From: an uncultured Marinifilum sp.
Lineage (GTDB): Bacteria > Bacteroidota > Bacteroidia > Bacteroidales > Marinifilaceae
Assembly (NCBI RefSeq): GCF_963677195.1
Contig: NZ_OY781918.1
Coordinates: 670,923-734,922, forward strand
DNA: 64,000 bases
Direction of reading: 5' to 3'
In this document: positions 28,085-37,973 of the stretch, piece after piece
How the letters are laid out: every line of letters begins with the position of its first letter
How positions within the stretch are numbered: position 1 is the stretch's first letter
The notes under the pieces: model-generated
What the model was told of the DNA's origin: nothing
Databases searched by the model: none
What the model saw: the letters and a program-made list of their open reading frames with translations, nothing else
Program-made: the position numbers and the translations under genes

Positions 28085-29209
28085 TTAAGGTCTTAATAAT
28101 TTAACCAATTTAAGTCCTAAGTCGAGAAATACAATCTTCGCATTTGCATTTCTTTCAATATCGGTATAGGCCTTCGATAATTCATCAGAAATCATCCAAA
28201 CATTTTCCTCATTTATGAATGGAGAAAAGCGTTGTGAAAAATTCATTTCCTCCCCGTTTAAATATACCATTTCGGGATGCTTTAGATTAAGAATAAAATT
28301 TTCCCTAATCATTCTAACACAATAATTTAAAAAGCTTTTTTGTCGCTCGCGCCCAATGCCTGCAATATTTTCGGCCCATTCCATAATATCCAGTACATTG
28401 CGTGCATAACATCTTCGCATGATAGCTACAAATTTTTCGAAATTTTCTGCATTTTCATCCGAATTTTTAATTAAAATTCTGGCTTTTCGGTAACTTCCTT
28501 CCGATAGGCGAACTACATTTTTTAGTTCTTCAGTACTTAAATTAAATTCGGCATTAACTGCTTCGGACAAGGCATTTGATTCTATTGATGAAATTTTTAC
28601 CAGCTGAGTTCTTGATAAAATGGTCTGAATAATTTTATCGGGCTCTTCGGCAACCATAAAAAACAAAGTTTTTACGGGAGGTTCCTCAATCATTTTTAAC
28701 AATTTATTGGCACAGGCCGAATGCATTTTCTCCGGCAACCAAATAATCATAATCTTATAATCTGATTCATAAGTTTTCAGGCTCAGTTTCCTGATAATTT
28801 CATTGCTTTCGCTGGCATAAATCATTCCCTGAGAATTATCAACACCAATTGTTCGGTACCAATCGCCAATATCAAAGTACGGATCGGATTGAATTTGATT
28901 TCGCCAGGAATCAATAAAATTATCACTTACCGGATGTTTAAATCCTTTTCCTTTTACAACTGGAAAAACAAAATGTAAATCGGGATGAATTAATTTTTCA
29001 TATTTTCTACAAGATGAACAAACGCCACAAGAGTCGTTGCCTTTTTTATCGAGACATGACACATATTGAGCAAAAGCAATTGCCATTGGAAGTTTTCCAA
29101 CCCCTTTTGGCCCAATTAATAATTGTGCATGGCTAACTCGGTTTTCTTTTACTGTCTGAATAAAACGCTGTTTAACAGCATCGTGTCCAATTATATCTTT
29201 AAATTGCAT
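28085..29209 (-). CDS. holB: DNA polymerase III delta' subunit (clamp loader)
   Basis: 374 residues. The first 210 residues form an AAA+ module: IGHDAVKQRF, a P-loop GPKGVGKL in which the usual Ser/Thr is Leu, a four-cysteine zinc site (Cys52, 61, 64, 67) and an SRTQ-type sensor near 205. The weak P-loop agrees with delta' being a non-ATPase clamp-loader subunit. The C-terminal part is the helical collar. It is the first gene of the operon ricT-gldH-trmB-atl-apbC and diverges from pgk. Confidence 0.88.
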   Translation of the reverse strand: MQFKDIIGHDAVKQRFIQTVKENRVSHAQLLIGPKGVGKLPMAIAFAQYVSCLDKKGNDSCGVCSSCRKYEKLIHPDLHFVFPVVKGKGFKHPVSDNFIDSWRNQIQSDPYFDIGDWYRTIGVDNSQGMIYASESNEIIRKLSLKTYESDYKIMIIWLPEKMHSACANKLLKMIEEPPVKTLFFMVAEEPDKIIQTILSRTQLVKISSIESNALSEAVNAEFNLSTEELKNVVRLSEGSYRKARILIKNSDENAENFEKFVAIMRRCYARNVLDIMEWAENIAGIGRERQKSFLNYCVRMIRENFILNLKHPEMVYLNGEEMNFSQRFSPFINEENVWMISDELSKAYTDIERNANAKIVFLDLGLKLVKLLRP

Positions 29210-29511
29210 GAAAATATGTTCTGATCTGATTTAGAGGCATTCACAAACAAAGAGACTGAATCGCTTTGTTATAAACCTGAATTAATTGCAAAAATACATC
29301 AGGCTACCCAAAGTTAAAAAAATATAGTAAGCTTAAATCGTAAGGAATTACAAAAAATAAATTACTTGATAAATTAAAAGATCAGTAGTAAAAATGACGT
29401 TTTTATTGCAAATCTACATTAAAGAAAAATTTACGCAATCGTTTCAAAATCACATAATAAATCGTATTAAATACTGATACACTTTTAATTAACACTAATT
29501 GTTGTTTATTT
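29210..29511. other. Gap between divergent holB and pgk
   Basis: No credible open frame or repeat. It is AT-rich and separates divergent genes; only the pgk promoter at its right end is recognisable. No -7 match facing holB was found. Confidence 0.4.
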
Positions 29512-29543
29512 TTTGCAGCAATTTGAATAAAAACATACCTTTG
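29512..29543 (+). promoter_or_regulatory. Promoter of pgk
   Basis: TTTG at 29512-29515 and TACCTTTG at 29536-29543, with a 20-bp spacer, match the Bacteroidota vegetative promoter. Transcription would start near 29549, leaving a leader of about 28 nt. Confidence 0.75.
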
Positions 29544-29576
29544 CTAGGCAAGAAAAAAAACTAAAGACTATTTCCA

Positions 29577-30764
29577 ATGCAAACAATTGATTCATACAAT
29601 TTTTCAGGAAAAAAGGCTATTATCCGAGTGGATTTCAACGTGCCTTTAAACGACAAGTTCGAAATTACCGATGACACACGTATTCGTGCTGCTCTTCCAA
29701 CCATTAAAAAAGTTTTGGAAGGTAACGGATCTGTTATTCTAATGTCACACCTTGGTAGACCAAAAGGTGTAGATGAAAAGTTCTCGTTGAAACATATCGT
29801 TTCTCACCTTTCCAATAAATTAGGTGTTGACGTTAAATTTGCAGATGACTGTATTGGCGAAAGTGCTAAAACAATGGCTGCTGATTTAAAAGATGGTGAA
29901 GTACTGCTTCTTGAAAACCTAAGATTCTACGATGAAGAGAAAAAAGGTGACGAAGCTTTCGCTCAAAAACTAGCTAATTTGGCTGATCTTTGGATTAACG
30001 ATGCATTTGGTACAGCTCACCGTGCTCACGCATCTACTGCTGTAATTGCTAAATTCTTCCCAGAAGCTAAAATGTTTGGTTACGTAATGGAAGGCGAATT
30101 ATCGAGCGTTGACAAAGTATTGAAAGATTCTAAGCGACCATTAACCGCAATTATGGGTGGTGCTAAAGTATCTTCTAAAATTGATATCATTAAAACTTTA
30201 ATGCCAAAAGTTGATCACCTTATTATTGGTGGTGGTATGACTTACACTTTTGTTAAAGCAACTGGTGGTAACATTGGTAACTCATTGGTTGAAGATGATA
30301 AATTAGATATTGCAAGAGAAATTTTAAATGCTGCCGAAGAAAATAATGTAAAACTTCATTTGGCTGTTGATGCATTAATTGCTGATGATTTCTCTAACGA
30401 TGCAAACACAAAAGAATGTAACGTATCTGAAATTCCTGCCGATTGGATGGGATTAGATGTTGCAGGAAAAACAATTGAAAACTTTAAGAAAGTAATTGAA
30501 GGATCAGAAACTATTCTTTGGAATGGTCCTGTTGGTGTTTTCGAAATGGATACTTTCGCTAAAGGAACCAAAGCTATTGCTGATGCAATTGTAACTGCTA
30601 CTGCAAAAGGAGCTTTCTCATTAATTGGTGGTGGCGATTCTGTTGCAGCTATCAACAAATATGGTCTTGCTGATAAAGTAAGCTATGTATCTACTGGTGG
30701 TGGTGCTCTTCTTGAGTATATCGAAGGTAAAGTATTACCTGGTGTAGCAGCTATCCGCGGATAA
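29577..30764 (+). CDS. pgk: Phosphoglycerate kinase
   Basis: 395 residues, normal length. It catalyses the ATP-forming step from 1,3-bisphosphoglycerate to 3-phosphoglycerate in glycolysis. Visible motifs are RVDFNVPLN near 18-26 (substrate site), SHLGRPKG near 60-67, [14 protein letters not shown] near 141-154, the nucleotide-binding [10 protein letters not shown] near 190, and [11 protein letters not shown] near 350-360. It has its own promoter and terminator, so it is a single-gene unit. Confidence 0.97.
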   Translation: MQTIDSYNFSGKKAIIRVDFNVPLNDKFEITDDTRIRAALPTIKKVLEGNGSVILMSHLGRPKGVDEKFSLKHIVSHLSNKLGVDVKFADDCIGESAKTMAADLKDGEVLLLENLRFYDEEKKGDEAFAQKLANLADLWINDAFGTAHRAHASTAVIAKFFPEAKMFGYVMEGELSSVDKVLKDSKRPLTAIMGGAKVSSKIDIIKTLMPKVDHLIIGGGMTYTFVKATGGNIGNSLVEDDKLDIAREILNAAEENNVKLHLAVDALIADDFSNDANTKECNVSEIPADWMGLDVAGKTIENFKKVIEGSETILWNGPVGVFEMDTFAKGTKAIADAIVTATAKGAFSLIGGGDSVAAINKYGLADKVSYVSTGGGALLEYIEGKVLPGVAAIRG

Positions 30765-30797
30765 TAAAAATCCAAGATATAATCTCTTTTGAGATCT

Positions 30798-30826
30798 AAA
30801 AGCAGCCTTTCGGGGCTGCTTTTTTT
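30798..30826 (+). terminator. Terminator of pgk
   Basis: A 10-bp stem AAAAGCAGCC with GGCTGCTTTT, a short loop, and a seven-T tract. It lies 33 bp after the pgk stop. Confidence 0.85.
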
Positions 30827-30888
30827 GTTTACAAGCTAACAAAAATCAACTAACTTTGCCACTGTAGTAATTTTAACGCATAAGATAC

Positions 30889-31872
30889 ATGAACTGGAGA
30901 GGAAGGATATTTTCAATATCGAATGAAGTTGATTTTGAAAAAACAGCATTAGAAATTTTTCGCTATCAGGCAGAAAACAATCTTGTTTACAAAGAATATC
31001 TTCAGCATCTGAAAAAAGATGTAGAATCAATATCAAAAATTAATCAAATTCCATTTCTTCCCATAGAATTTTTCAAATCACACAAAGTAGTTTCTTCTAA
31101 AAATTCTGCCAAAGAAATTTTTACGAGCAGCGGAACAACAGGAGCATTCACAAGTAGACATTATGTTCCAGATTTAAGTATTTACGAATCTAGCTTTACA
31201 TTAGGATTTGAGCAATTTTACGGATCTATAAAAAATTATTGTGTGCTAGCTTTACTTCCATCATATTTAGAGCGAGAAGGATCTTCTCTGATTTATATGA
31301 TGGAACACTTAATTAAGGATAGCAATCATCCTAAGAGTGGTTTTTATCTTCACAACCATGAAGAATTAATTGAAACAATTGCTGATTTAAAAAAATCGAA
31401 TCAAAAAATACTTTTGCTAGGTGTAAGTTTTGCTTTACTCGATTTAGCTGAAAAATACAAACTAGATTTCTCTAATGTAATTATTATGGAAACTGGTGGA
31501 ATGAAAGGAAGAAGAAAGGAAATTACACGAGAAGAGCTACATGCTTTTTTGTGCAAACAATTAAACGTTCCGCTTATTCACTCGGAATATGGAATGACAG
31601 AATTGCTTTCTCAGGCTTATTCGAAAGGAAAAAGTTTATTTCAAACTCCCAATTGGATGAAAATACTGATTCGAGACACTTACGATCCATTCTCCTATGA
31701 AAAAATTGGAAGAAGCGGAGGAGTAAATGTAATTGATTTGGCCAATGTGCATTCCTGCTCTTTTCTAGAAACACAGGATTTAGGAAAAATCCACCCCGAT
31801 GGTAGTTTCGAAATTCTTGGCCGTTTTGACAATTCGGATATTAGGGGTTGTAATCTGCTTGTTAACGAGTGA
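30889..31872 (+). CDS. LuxE/PaaK-family acyl-protein synthetase-like protein
   Basis: 327 residues. The sequence follows the acyl-protein synthetase LuxE and related adenylate-forming enzymes: FLPIEFFKSHKV near 55-66, the phosphate-loop FTSSGTTGAFTS near 80-92, EYGMTELLSQAY near 227-238, and ETQDLGKIHPDGSFEILGR near the end. It probably activates or transfers a carboxylic acid. Substrate and partner are unknown, and no lux or acyl-carrier genes lie beside it. The family is reasonably clear; the biochemical role is not. Confidence 0.75.
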   Translation: MNWRGRIFSISNEVDFEKTALEIFRYQAENNLVYKEYLQHLKKDVESISKINQIPFLPIEFFKSHKVVSSKNSAKEIFTSSGTTGAFTSRHYVPDLSIYESSFTLGFEQFYGSIKNYCVLALLPSYLEREGSSLIYMMEHLIKDSNHPKSGFYLHNHEELIETIADLKKSNQKILLLGVSFALLDLAEKYKLDFSNVIIMETGGMKGRRKEITREELHAFLCKQLNVPLIHSEYGMTELLSQAYSKGKSLFQTPNWMKILIRDTYDPFSYEKIGRSGGVNVIDLANVHSCSFLETQDLGKIHPDGSFEILGRFDNSDIRGCNLLVNE

Positions 31873-31889
31873 TAATATAAACATAAAAA

Positions 31890-31940
31890 AAACACCAAAC
31901 AGAGATTATATGAATGTAAACCTACTCTGTTTGATGTTTT
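31890..31940. terminator. Bidirectional terminator between the LuxE-like gene and galM
   Basis: A 15-position stem with one mismatch (31890-31904 with 31925-31939), loop of 20 nt, with A-rich and T-rich flanks, between convergent genes. Confidence 0.65.
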
Positions 31941-32024
31941 AAGTATCCTTATAACTAAGGAAATTATAGTCTGTTATAACTACTTTTTATTTTTAAAGAG
32001 TTCAGATCAATCTGAAGTCTCTAT

Positions 32025-33032
32025 TTAGCAAAATTTATAGATACAAACGTGCTTGTATTTTTCCCCTGGCTTTAAAATAGCATTAGGAAAATGATCGTAA
32101 TTAGGAGAGTTCGGGAAAATTTGAGTTTCCATAGCAATACCCTGGCATTGCTCAATTGGAGTTCCTTTTTTTCCTTTTTCCGAACCATCGAAATGAGCAC
32201 CTGTGTAAATTTGAATTCCTGGCTGATCGGTATACACTTCCATTTTACGTCCCGATTCAGGATCAGAAAGCGTTCCAACTAATTTTACTGCTCCATCAAA
32301 ATCATCAATTACAAAATTGTGATCAATACCATCAATCATTTTAATTTGTTCATGATCGGTATCGCAAGCAATTTTTACTGTTTTTGGACTTGTAAAATCG
32401 AAAGGAGTACCTTCTACAGCAACAATTTCTCCTGAAGTAGTTCCCAATTCAGCAGAAATAGGAGTGTACTTTGAAGCGTTCAGTTGCAAACTGTGATTAA
32501 CAGCAGAACCATTACCCGAACCATTTAAATTAAAATACGGATGACTTGTTAAATTAATAACTGTGGCCTTAGTTGTTTCTGCTTCGTACTCAATAATAAA
32601 CTGATTATCTTCTGTCAAACCATAAATTACTGATACATCCAATTTTCCAGGATACTTTTGATCTCCATCTTCACTTGTTAAGCTCAATTTATAAGCTTGC
32701 ACAAATTTATCAAGGCTAACAGGAGTAACGTTCCAGATTCTTGCATTGAAACCATCAACTCCACCATGTAAATGGTTGGTTTCATTATTACAATCTAACT
32801 GAAATTTTTCTCCATCGATCTCAAATTTTCCACCAACAATTCTATTGGCATAACGACCACACAGTGCGCCGAAATAACCATCGCCGGCAAGTGCTCCTTC
32901 AACTGTATCGTACCCAACAACAACATCTTCTACAATGCCTTTTGCATCAGGAACTTTTATTGATATAATTTGACCTCCTCTTGGAATAAAGTCAAGCTCT
33001 ATATTTTTATTCTTAAGTGTGTAAACTTGCAT
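32025..33032 (-). CDS. galM: Aldose 1-epimerase (mutarotase)
   Basis: 335 residues. It interconverts alpha and beta anomers of galactose and glucose, the first step of the Leloir pathway. Family marks are FGALCGRYANRI near 55-66, NHLHGG with the catalytic His near 85-90, TSHPYFNLNG with the second His near 163-172, and a C-terminal ETQIFPNSPN with the catalytic Glu near 300. It is the last gene of the gal operon, 49 bp after the transporter. No signal peptide, so it acts in the cytosol. Confidence 0.94.
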   Translation of the reverse strand: MQVYTLKNKNIELDFIPRGGQIISIKVPDAKGIVEDVVVGYDTVEGALAGDGYFGALCGRYANRIVGGKFEIDGEKFQLDCNNETNHLHGGVDGFNARIWNVTPVSLDKFVQAYKLSLTSEDGDQKYPGKLDVSVIYGLTEDNQFIIEYEAETTKATVINLTSHPYFNLNGSGNGSAVNHSLQLNASKYTPISAELGTTSGEIVAVEGTPFDFTSPKTVKIACDTDHEQIKMIDGIDHNFVIDDFDGAVKLVGTLSDPESGRKMEVYTDQPGIQIYTGAHFDGSEKGKKGTPIEQCQGIAMETQIFPNSPNYDHFPNAILKPGEKYKHVCIYKFC

Positions 33033-33081
33033 TTTTATTGTCTTTTTAATGTTAGATTAAAACTACACAATTTAAATAGTA

Positions 33082-34353
33082 TTATTTTCTAATTTTTGCA
33101 CCTTTTAAAGCGAAGAAAATAATGTATGCATAAAAGAAAAAGAAGAATAGGTAAGCCGCACTATAGTTACATGATGCAGCATCAATTGTTCCATCAGCTA
33201 ATAAAGTACCTGTAGAATCAACAACTTTTCCCATGATATACATCCAGATACCTACAAATACAACACCAGTACAAATAATACCTGAACCCAATTTTGCAGC
33301 TGCAGCAGGAATATCTTTCATAGAAAGATCGAAAAGTACCGACCACATGATTGATAAGAATAATCCTTGAGCAATTAATGGCCAAATTGAGAATGCAGAA
33401 CCTTTAGTTAAAAAGAATGCACCTAAAAGAGCAACACAAATAAGCGAGTTAACCAATAAAACTTTTGATGCTTCGTATTTTTTTAAAAGACCAGCTCCCA
33501 ATAATCTACCCACAAAGAAACCTGCAGGATAAAAACCTAAGATCATTGTTGCATAGGCCATTGTTTTGCCTTCTACATTATATTCTACATAATTTAAGAA
33601 ATAGTTACCTACTCCAACTTCAAGTCCCATGTACATACCAATAGCAAGAAAACCTAAAATCAGATGAGGAAAACTCCAGGCACTGCGCCCTGCAGCTTCT
33701 TCAGTTGCATCTTCTTCATCTTCGATAGCAGGAAGATGCATAAAAACCAAAATAATAGCCGTTAGTATAGAAATACCAGCCAATGCAATAAACATTATTT
33801 TCGCCATATTTTCATGGACAATAACATTTCCTTCGTTCGATTCAATAATAAATCCACCAATAATTGGAGCCAAAACAGCAGCACTCGAGTTAATAGCCAT
33901 TGCCAAAGTTAAACGAGAAGCTGAAGTTTCTGGAGTACCCAATGCAATTACATAAGGATTAGCGGCAACTTGTAACACTACCACACCAATAGCTGTGATA
34001 AAAAGTCCTGCCAATACCATATTGTAACCAATTCCTAAAGCAGGAATAAAAATAGCGCAACCAATACCTGTAATTACCGATCCAATAATTACACTCATTT
34101 TGTAACCAATTTTTTTAACAACTCCGCCAACGGGGATGGAGATTATATATGCACTAAAGAAAGCTGCACTTACCAACTGAGCCTGACTTTCGGTGATCGT
34201 AAATTGTGCCTTCATAAATGGAACCAAAATATTATTAATCCAGGTTACAAATCCCAAAAGGAAAAGTAGAAAGGACATAATTGCAAAAGGAACCGCGTAA
34301 TTCGTTTTTGAATTTCCCATGATGATTGTATAAATGTGTTTGATATAATACAA
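33082..34353 (-). CDS. gluP: Glucose/galactose MFS transporter (GluP/FucP family)
   Basis: 423 residues with 12 predicted membrane helices. It is a sugar:proton or sodium symporter of the FucP group in the inner membrane. FLLGFVTWINNILVPFMK in helix 1 and GRLLGAG after helix 7 are typical. The middle loop (about 208-220) is acidic (IEDEEDATEEA). Placement between galK and galM points to galactose as a substrate. The Met at 34320 (MGNSKTNYAVPF) may be the true start, since the first 11 residues are poorly conserved in type. Confidence 0.9.
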   Translation of the reverse strand: MYYIKHIYTIIMGNSKTNYAVPFAIMSFLLFLLGFVTWINNILVPFMKAQFTITESQAQLVSAAFFSAYIISIPVGGVVKKIGYKMSVIIGSVITGIGCAIFIPALGIGYNMVLAGLFITAIGVVVLQVAANPYVIALGTPETSASRLTLAMAINSSAAVLAPIIGGFIIESNEGNVIVHENMAKIMFIALAGISILTAIILVFMHLPAIEDEEDATEEAAGRSAWSFPHLILGFLAIGMYMGLEVGVGNYFLNYVEYNVEGKTMAYATMILGFYPAGFFVGRLLGAGLLKKYEASKVLLVNSLICVALLGAFFLTKGSAFSIWPLIAQGLFLSIMWSVLFDLSMKDIPAAAAKLGSGIICTGVVFVGIWMYIMGKVVDSTGTLLADGTIDAASCNYSAAYLFFFFFYAYIIFFALKGAKIRK

Positions 34354-34398
34354 AAGCAGTTGGATAAATTAATTCACCCAACTACCTAATTCATTTTA

Positions 34399-35673
34399 TT
34401 ATAATTCTACTTTAACTGATCCCTCAGCTCTAATAAATAGTTTGTGACAGTTACCTTCGCCAAATACTGATTCCAGAGTTGAAATGTATTCTTCTAACAA
34501 ATCATTTGGTACAAAAGCCTGAATTGTTCCGGCAAATCCGCCACCATGAACACGCCATGCACCTTTACCTTTAAGAACTTGCTCGCTTAAAGCCAATGCA
34601 AGAGCTACACTTTGATATTCTGGCTGACCACCAACAAAAATATTCTGATTGTACATGTATGAGCTAAATCCTGACTCAATAACAAGACCTAAAAATTTTT
34701 GGAATTCGTTAGCCTCTAAAGCCGCAACCTGATCAACTACACGAGCGTTATCTCCCTGAAAGTGCATAGAACGAAGAATAGCACGATCGCCAACTTTTTC
34801 ACGAATAGCTGGAATTCCTTTTACCACATCTTCCATAGAAAGAGGACGAAGAACTTCCTGGCCTAATTCCTTAGCTACCGCTTTCATTTCTCCTGGAAGA
34901 GAATTGTATTCAGCATCTAATCCACCATGACTACCACCAGTGTTTGTAATAACCAATGAGTAACCTGTTTTAGCAAAATCAAAATCCAATGCTTTTACAA
35001 TTGGGTTAGCTGGATTTTCAAAATCGATTGTAATGAAACCACCCACAGCACAAGCTGTCTGATCCATTAAACCACAAAATTTCTTACAAGCATGCTCTGC
35101 TTTCTGACCAATTTTTGCATTATCAACAGGATCTAACTTTCCATCGTTAAATAAGTGACTAAAAATAGCACCAATCAATACTTCGAAAGAAGCAGATGAG
35201 CTCAATCCTGATCCTTCTGGTACAGCACCATCAATAACAGCATCGAAACCAGACACTTTAAGACCTAACTCTTTAATTCCTGCAGCAATTGAACGAACCA
35301 AGTTAGTTGGAGTAACTTCAAATTCTGTAACCTCAAGATTTTCTAAATCGACCTCGAATGGAGGAAAACCAACCGAATTAATACGAACTACATTTGTTCC
35401 ATTAGCAGCTGCAACAGCAATATTATCTAGATTTACAGCTCCTGCCAACACTCTTCCCAACTGATGATCGGTATGATTACCACCTACTTCGGTACGACCT
35501 GGAGAACTGAACAATGTTGCCTCATCGCAAGCAAAAGCAGTTTGGAAATCTGCCAATTGCTTTGAATAGCGATCTGCTTGTAATTTTAAAATAGCTTCAT
35601 CGTTTCCGTATAAAGCTGTGAAGGCTTTATTTTTGCCTCCATTAAGTTTCTCGATTATTGCACTTATTTTCAT
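34399..35673 (-). CDS. galK: Galactokinase
   Basis: 424 residues. It phosphorylates galactose at C1 using ATP. A GHMP kinase: the galactokinase signature is GRTEVGGNHTDHQLG near 59-73, the ATP loop is PEGSGLSSSASFE near 151-163, and the third motif is VHGGGFAGTIQAF near 380-392. It is slightly longer than E. coli GalK (382) because of an N-terminal extension of about 35 residues, which is common in Bacteroidota. Between galE (30-bp gap) and the transporter (45-bp gap). Confidence 0.95.
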   Translation of the reverse strand: MKISAIIEKLNGGKNKAFTALYGNDEAILKLQADRYSKQLADFQTAFACDEATLFSSPGRTEVGGNHTDHQLGRVLAGAVNLDNIAVAAANGTNVVRINSVGFPPFEVDLENLEVTEFEVTPTNLVRSIAAGIKELGLKVSGFDAVIDGAVPEGSGLSSSASFEVLIGAIFSHLFNDGKLDPVDNAKIGQKAEHACKKFCGLMDQTACAVGGFITIDFENPANPIVKALDFDFAKTGYSLVITNTGGSHGGLDAEYNSLPGEMKAVAKELGQEVLRPLSMEDVVKGIPAIREKVGDRAILRSMHFQGDNARVVDQVAALEANEFQKFLGLVIESGFSSYMYNQNIFVGGQPEYQSVALALALSEQVLKGKGAWRVHGGGFAGTIQAFVPNDLLEEYISTLESVFGEGNCHKLFIRAEGSVKVEL

Positions 35674-35703
35674 CTGATATATTTTTAATAATTTTTTTTG
35701 AAT

Positions 35704-36738
35704 CTATTTTTTAATTGATGCTCTGTAATTATTTTCCCAATCCCATGCAGATTTGGTCATTTCATCAAGCGTTTTTTCGGCTTTCCAACCCAAAACAGTA
35801 TTCCCAATTGTTGTATCGGCCCAAATTTTAACTATATCACCTGCTCTTCGTGGAGCAACAACATAGTTCAATTTCTTTCCTGATGTTTTTTCGAATGATT
35901 TAATTACCTCGAATACAGAAAAACCGTTGCCAGTACCGATATTAAACATCTCATAAGAGCTATCATTTCTACCATCAATCATACGCTCAATAGCAATGAT
36001 ATGCGCCTTCGCCAAATCAACAACATGAATGTAATCGCGAATGCATGAACCGTCAGGAGTATCGTAATCGTCACCAAATACACTTAATTGCTCGCGTAAA
36101 CCATAAGCTGTTTGTGTAATAAAAGGCATTAAATTGGCAGGAACACCAATTGGTAATTCTCCAATAAGACCTGAATGGTGCGCTCCAATTGGGTTAAAAT
36201 ATCGCAATGCGATTCCTTTAATTTTTGCACCCGAAGCAATGGTATCTTTCAGTATGTTTTCATTTACCTGTTTGGTATATCCATAAGGAGATTCTGCTGG
36301 TTTAACTGGAGCATTTTCTGTTACAGGTAACTCATCGGGCTGCCCATAAACAGTGCAAGACGAAGAGAATACAAAATTTTCAATTTCATATTTCTTCATT
36401 CCCTCCAATAAGTTTAGCATGGTAACTAAATTATTGCGGTAATAGTGCAAAGGAATATTAACCGATTCGCCTACTGCTTTTGCAGCAGCAAAATGAATAA
36501 TTCCATTTAAATCATTATTCTCAGCAAAAAAAGCATCTAGTTTAAGCTGATCAAGCAAGTCCATTTCGTAGAACTTTGGACGAGTTCCGGTAATTTTTTC
36601 AATGCTATCTACAACTCTGGCTTCAGAATTAGATAAATTGTCGATAATTACAACTTCGTATCCTTTATTAATTAACTCAACTGTTGTGTGAGAACCGATA
36701 TATCCGGTTCCTCCAGTTACCAATATCTTTCCCTTCAT
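35704..36738 (-). CDS. galE: UDP-glucose 4-epimerase
   Basis: 344 residues. It interconverts UDP-galactose and UDP-glucose. An extended SDR: NAD-binding VTGGTGYIGSHT at 7-18, SSSCTVYGQPD with the catalytic Ser near 126, and the YxxxK pair in SPYGYTK near 151. It starts two bases after the galT stop region, so it is coupled to galT. A second galE copy at 55731 is associated with rfbB and probably serves surface polysaccharide rather than galactose catabolism. Confidence 0.95.
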   Translation of the reverse strand: MKGKILVTGGTGYIGSHTTVELINKGYEVVIIDNLSNSEARVVDSIEKITGTRPKFYEMDLLDQLKLDAFFAENNDLNGIIHFAAAKAVGESVNIPLHYYRNNLVTMLNLLEGMKKYEIENFVFSSSCTVYGQPDELPVTENAPVKPAESPYGYTKQVNENILKDTIASGAKIKGIALRYFNPIGAHHSGLIGELPIGVPANLMPFITQTAYGLREQLSVFGDDYDTPDGSCIRDYIHVVDLAKAHIIAIERMIDGRNDSSYEMFNIGTGNGFSVFEVIKSFEKTSGKKLNYVVAPRRAGDIVKIWADTTIGNTVLGWKAEKTLDEMTKSAWDWENNYRASIKK

Positions 36739-36740
36739 GA

Positions 36741-37787
36741 TTATCTTTGCTTGTAATGTATTTCAGGTAATTCTCTTAATCTTTTGGCTGCACCTTCGGC
36801 CGTAATATCTCTTTGTGGAGTACCCAGCATTTCATATCCTACCATGAATTTTTTAACGCTAGCCGAGCGCAATAATGGTGGATAGAAATGCATGTGCAGA
36901 TGCCATTCAGGATGCTCTTCTCCATCGGTAGGAGCTTGGTGCACACCTGCTGAATAAGCAAACGAAACTTCAAATAAATTATCGTATTTAATTGTCAACT
37001 TCTTATAAATATCAGCTAAATCAGTTCTTTCCTCATCGGTTAATTCCAATAGGTTCGAAACTGCTCTTTTACTAATAATCATGGTTTCGAATGGCCAAAC
37101 TGCCCAGAAAGGAACTAAAGCAACAAAAGAGTCATTCTCTGCTAAAATTCTCTCTTTCTTTTCCAATTCGCTATTCAAATAATCGAATAACATGGTACGA
37201 CCGTGCTTTTCGAAATACTCTTTTTGAGTTTCTGATTCTTTTGAAGTTTCAAGCGGAATTAAGCCAGAAGCCCAAATTTGTCCGTGTGGGTGAGGATTAG
37301 AACATCCCATAATAGCACCCTTATTCTCAAAAATCTGCACGTAACCAATATCTTCACGATCACCCAGTTCTTTGTATTCTTTACACCAAAGATCAACTAC
37401 TTTACGGATATTTTCCACCTTCATTTCCGGAACTGTAAGACTATGATCGGGACTAAAACAGATTACTTTACAAACTCCAGATTCGCTTTCTGCTTTAAAA
37501 AGATCTCCATCAGCATATTCACCTTTGGGAGTATCTTGTAAAAGAGCACTAAAGTCATTTTGGAAAGAATATACATCTTCGTAGTTTGGATTTTTCTCTC
37601 CACCAATTCTATCGTTTCCAGGACATAAATAACAATTTGGATCGTGAGAAGGACGTTTTTCTTCTACAACTTTCTCAACCTGTCCTTGCCAAGGCCTTTT
37701 AGACCTATGTGGTGAAACCAATATCCATTCTCCTGTTAATGGATTGTATCTACGATGCGGATTTTCGATGTAATCAAACTTTTTCAT
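36741..37787 (-). CDS. galT: Galactose-1-phosphate uridylyltransferase
   Basis: 348 residues. It exchanges UMP between UDP-glucose and galactose-1-phosphate. The active-site [11 protein letters not shown] has the nucleophilic His near residue 167. Zinc ligands are in CYLCPGN near 52-58, and HLHMHFYPP near 300 is the C-terminal signature. First gene of the gal operon (galT-galE-galK-gluP-galM). Its 444-bp upstream region carries a structured leader and operator-like repeats. Confidence 0.96.
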   Translation of the reverse strand: MKKFDYIENPHRRYNPLTGEWILVSPHRSKRPWQGQVEKVVEEKRPSHDPNCYLCPGNDRIGGEKNPNYEDVYSFQNDFSALLQDTPKGEYADGDLFKAESESGVCKVICFSPDHSLTVPEMKVENIRKVVDLWCKEYKELGDREDIGYVQIFENKGAIMGCSNPHPHGQIWASGLIPLETSKESETQKEYFEKHGRTMLFDYLNSELEKKERILAENDSFVALVPFWAVWPFETMIISKRAVSNLLELTDEERTDLADIYKKLTIKYDNLFEVSFAYSAGVHQAPTDGEEHPEWHLHMHFYPPLLRSASVKKFMVGYEMLGTPQRDITAEGAAKRLRELPEIHYKQR

Positions 37788-37812
37788 GAGTAGTAAATTA
37801 TTAAATATGAAC

Positions 37813-37851
37813 TATGAATTTATTTTCACCTCAAACTATATTCAATTCATA
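37813..37851 (-). promoter_or_regulatory. Hairpin just upstream of galT
   Basis: TATGAATT and AATTCATA form a perfect 8-bp stem around a 23-nt loop, 26-64 bp ahead of the galT start codon. It lies between the larger leader element and the coding start. It may be a mere AT-rich coincidence. Confidence 0.3.
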
Positions 37852-37885
37852 ATTCTTTAAATATTCTATTTCTAAAACTTTAAAT

Positions 37886-37973
37886 GAGTTGAGATCTGTC
37901 GGGCTAAATTCACCTAAATTAGCTATCGATGGAGGGATGATTGCCTCATTAGCAGCCCGACATCAAGCAACTC
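37886..37973 (-). promoter_or_regulatory. Candidate structured leader RNA of the gal operon
   Basis: On the minus strand an outer stem GAGTTG/CAACTC encloses two 5-base internal strands and then a 9-bp stem TGTCGGGCT/AGCCCGACA. Inside is a third hairpin beginning GCTA and ending TAGC, with an inner ATG-AGG/CCT-C-CAT stem. A GCTAA/TTAGC pairing competes with the base of the 9-bp stem, so two conformations are possible. It is far more G+C-rich than its surroundings, 99-186 bp upstream of galT. I recognise no known riboswitch class; function is inferred. Confidence 0.5.
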
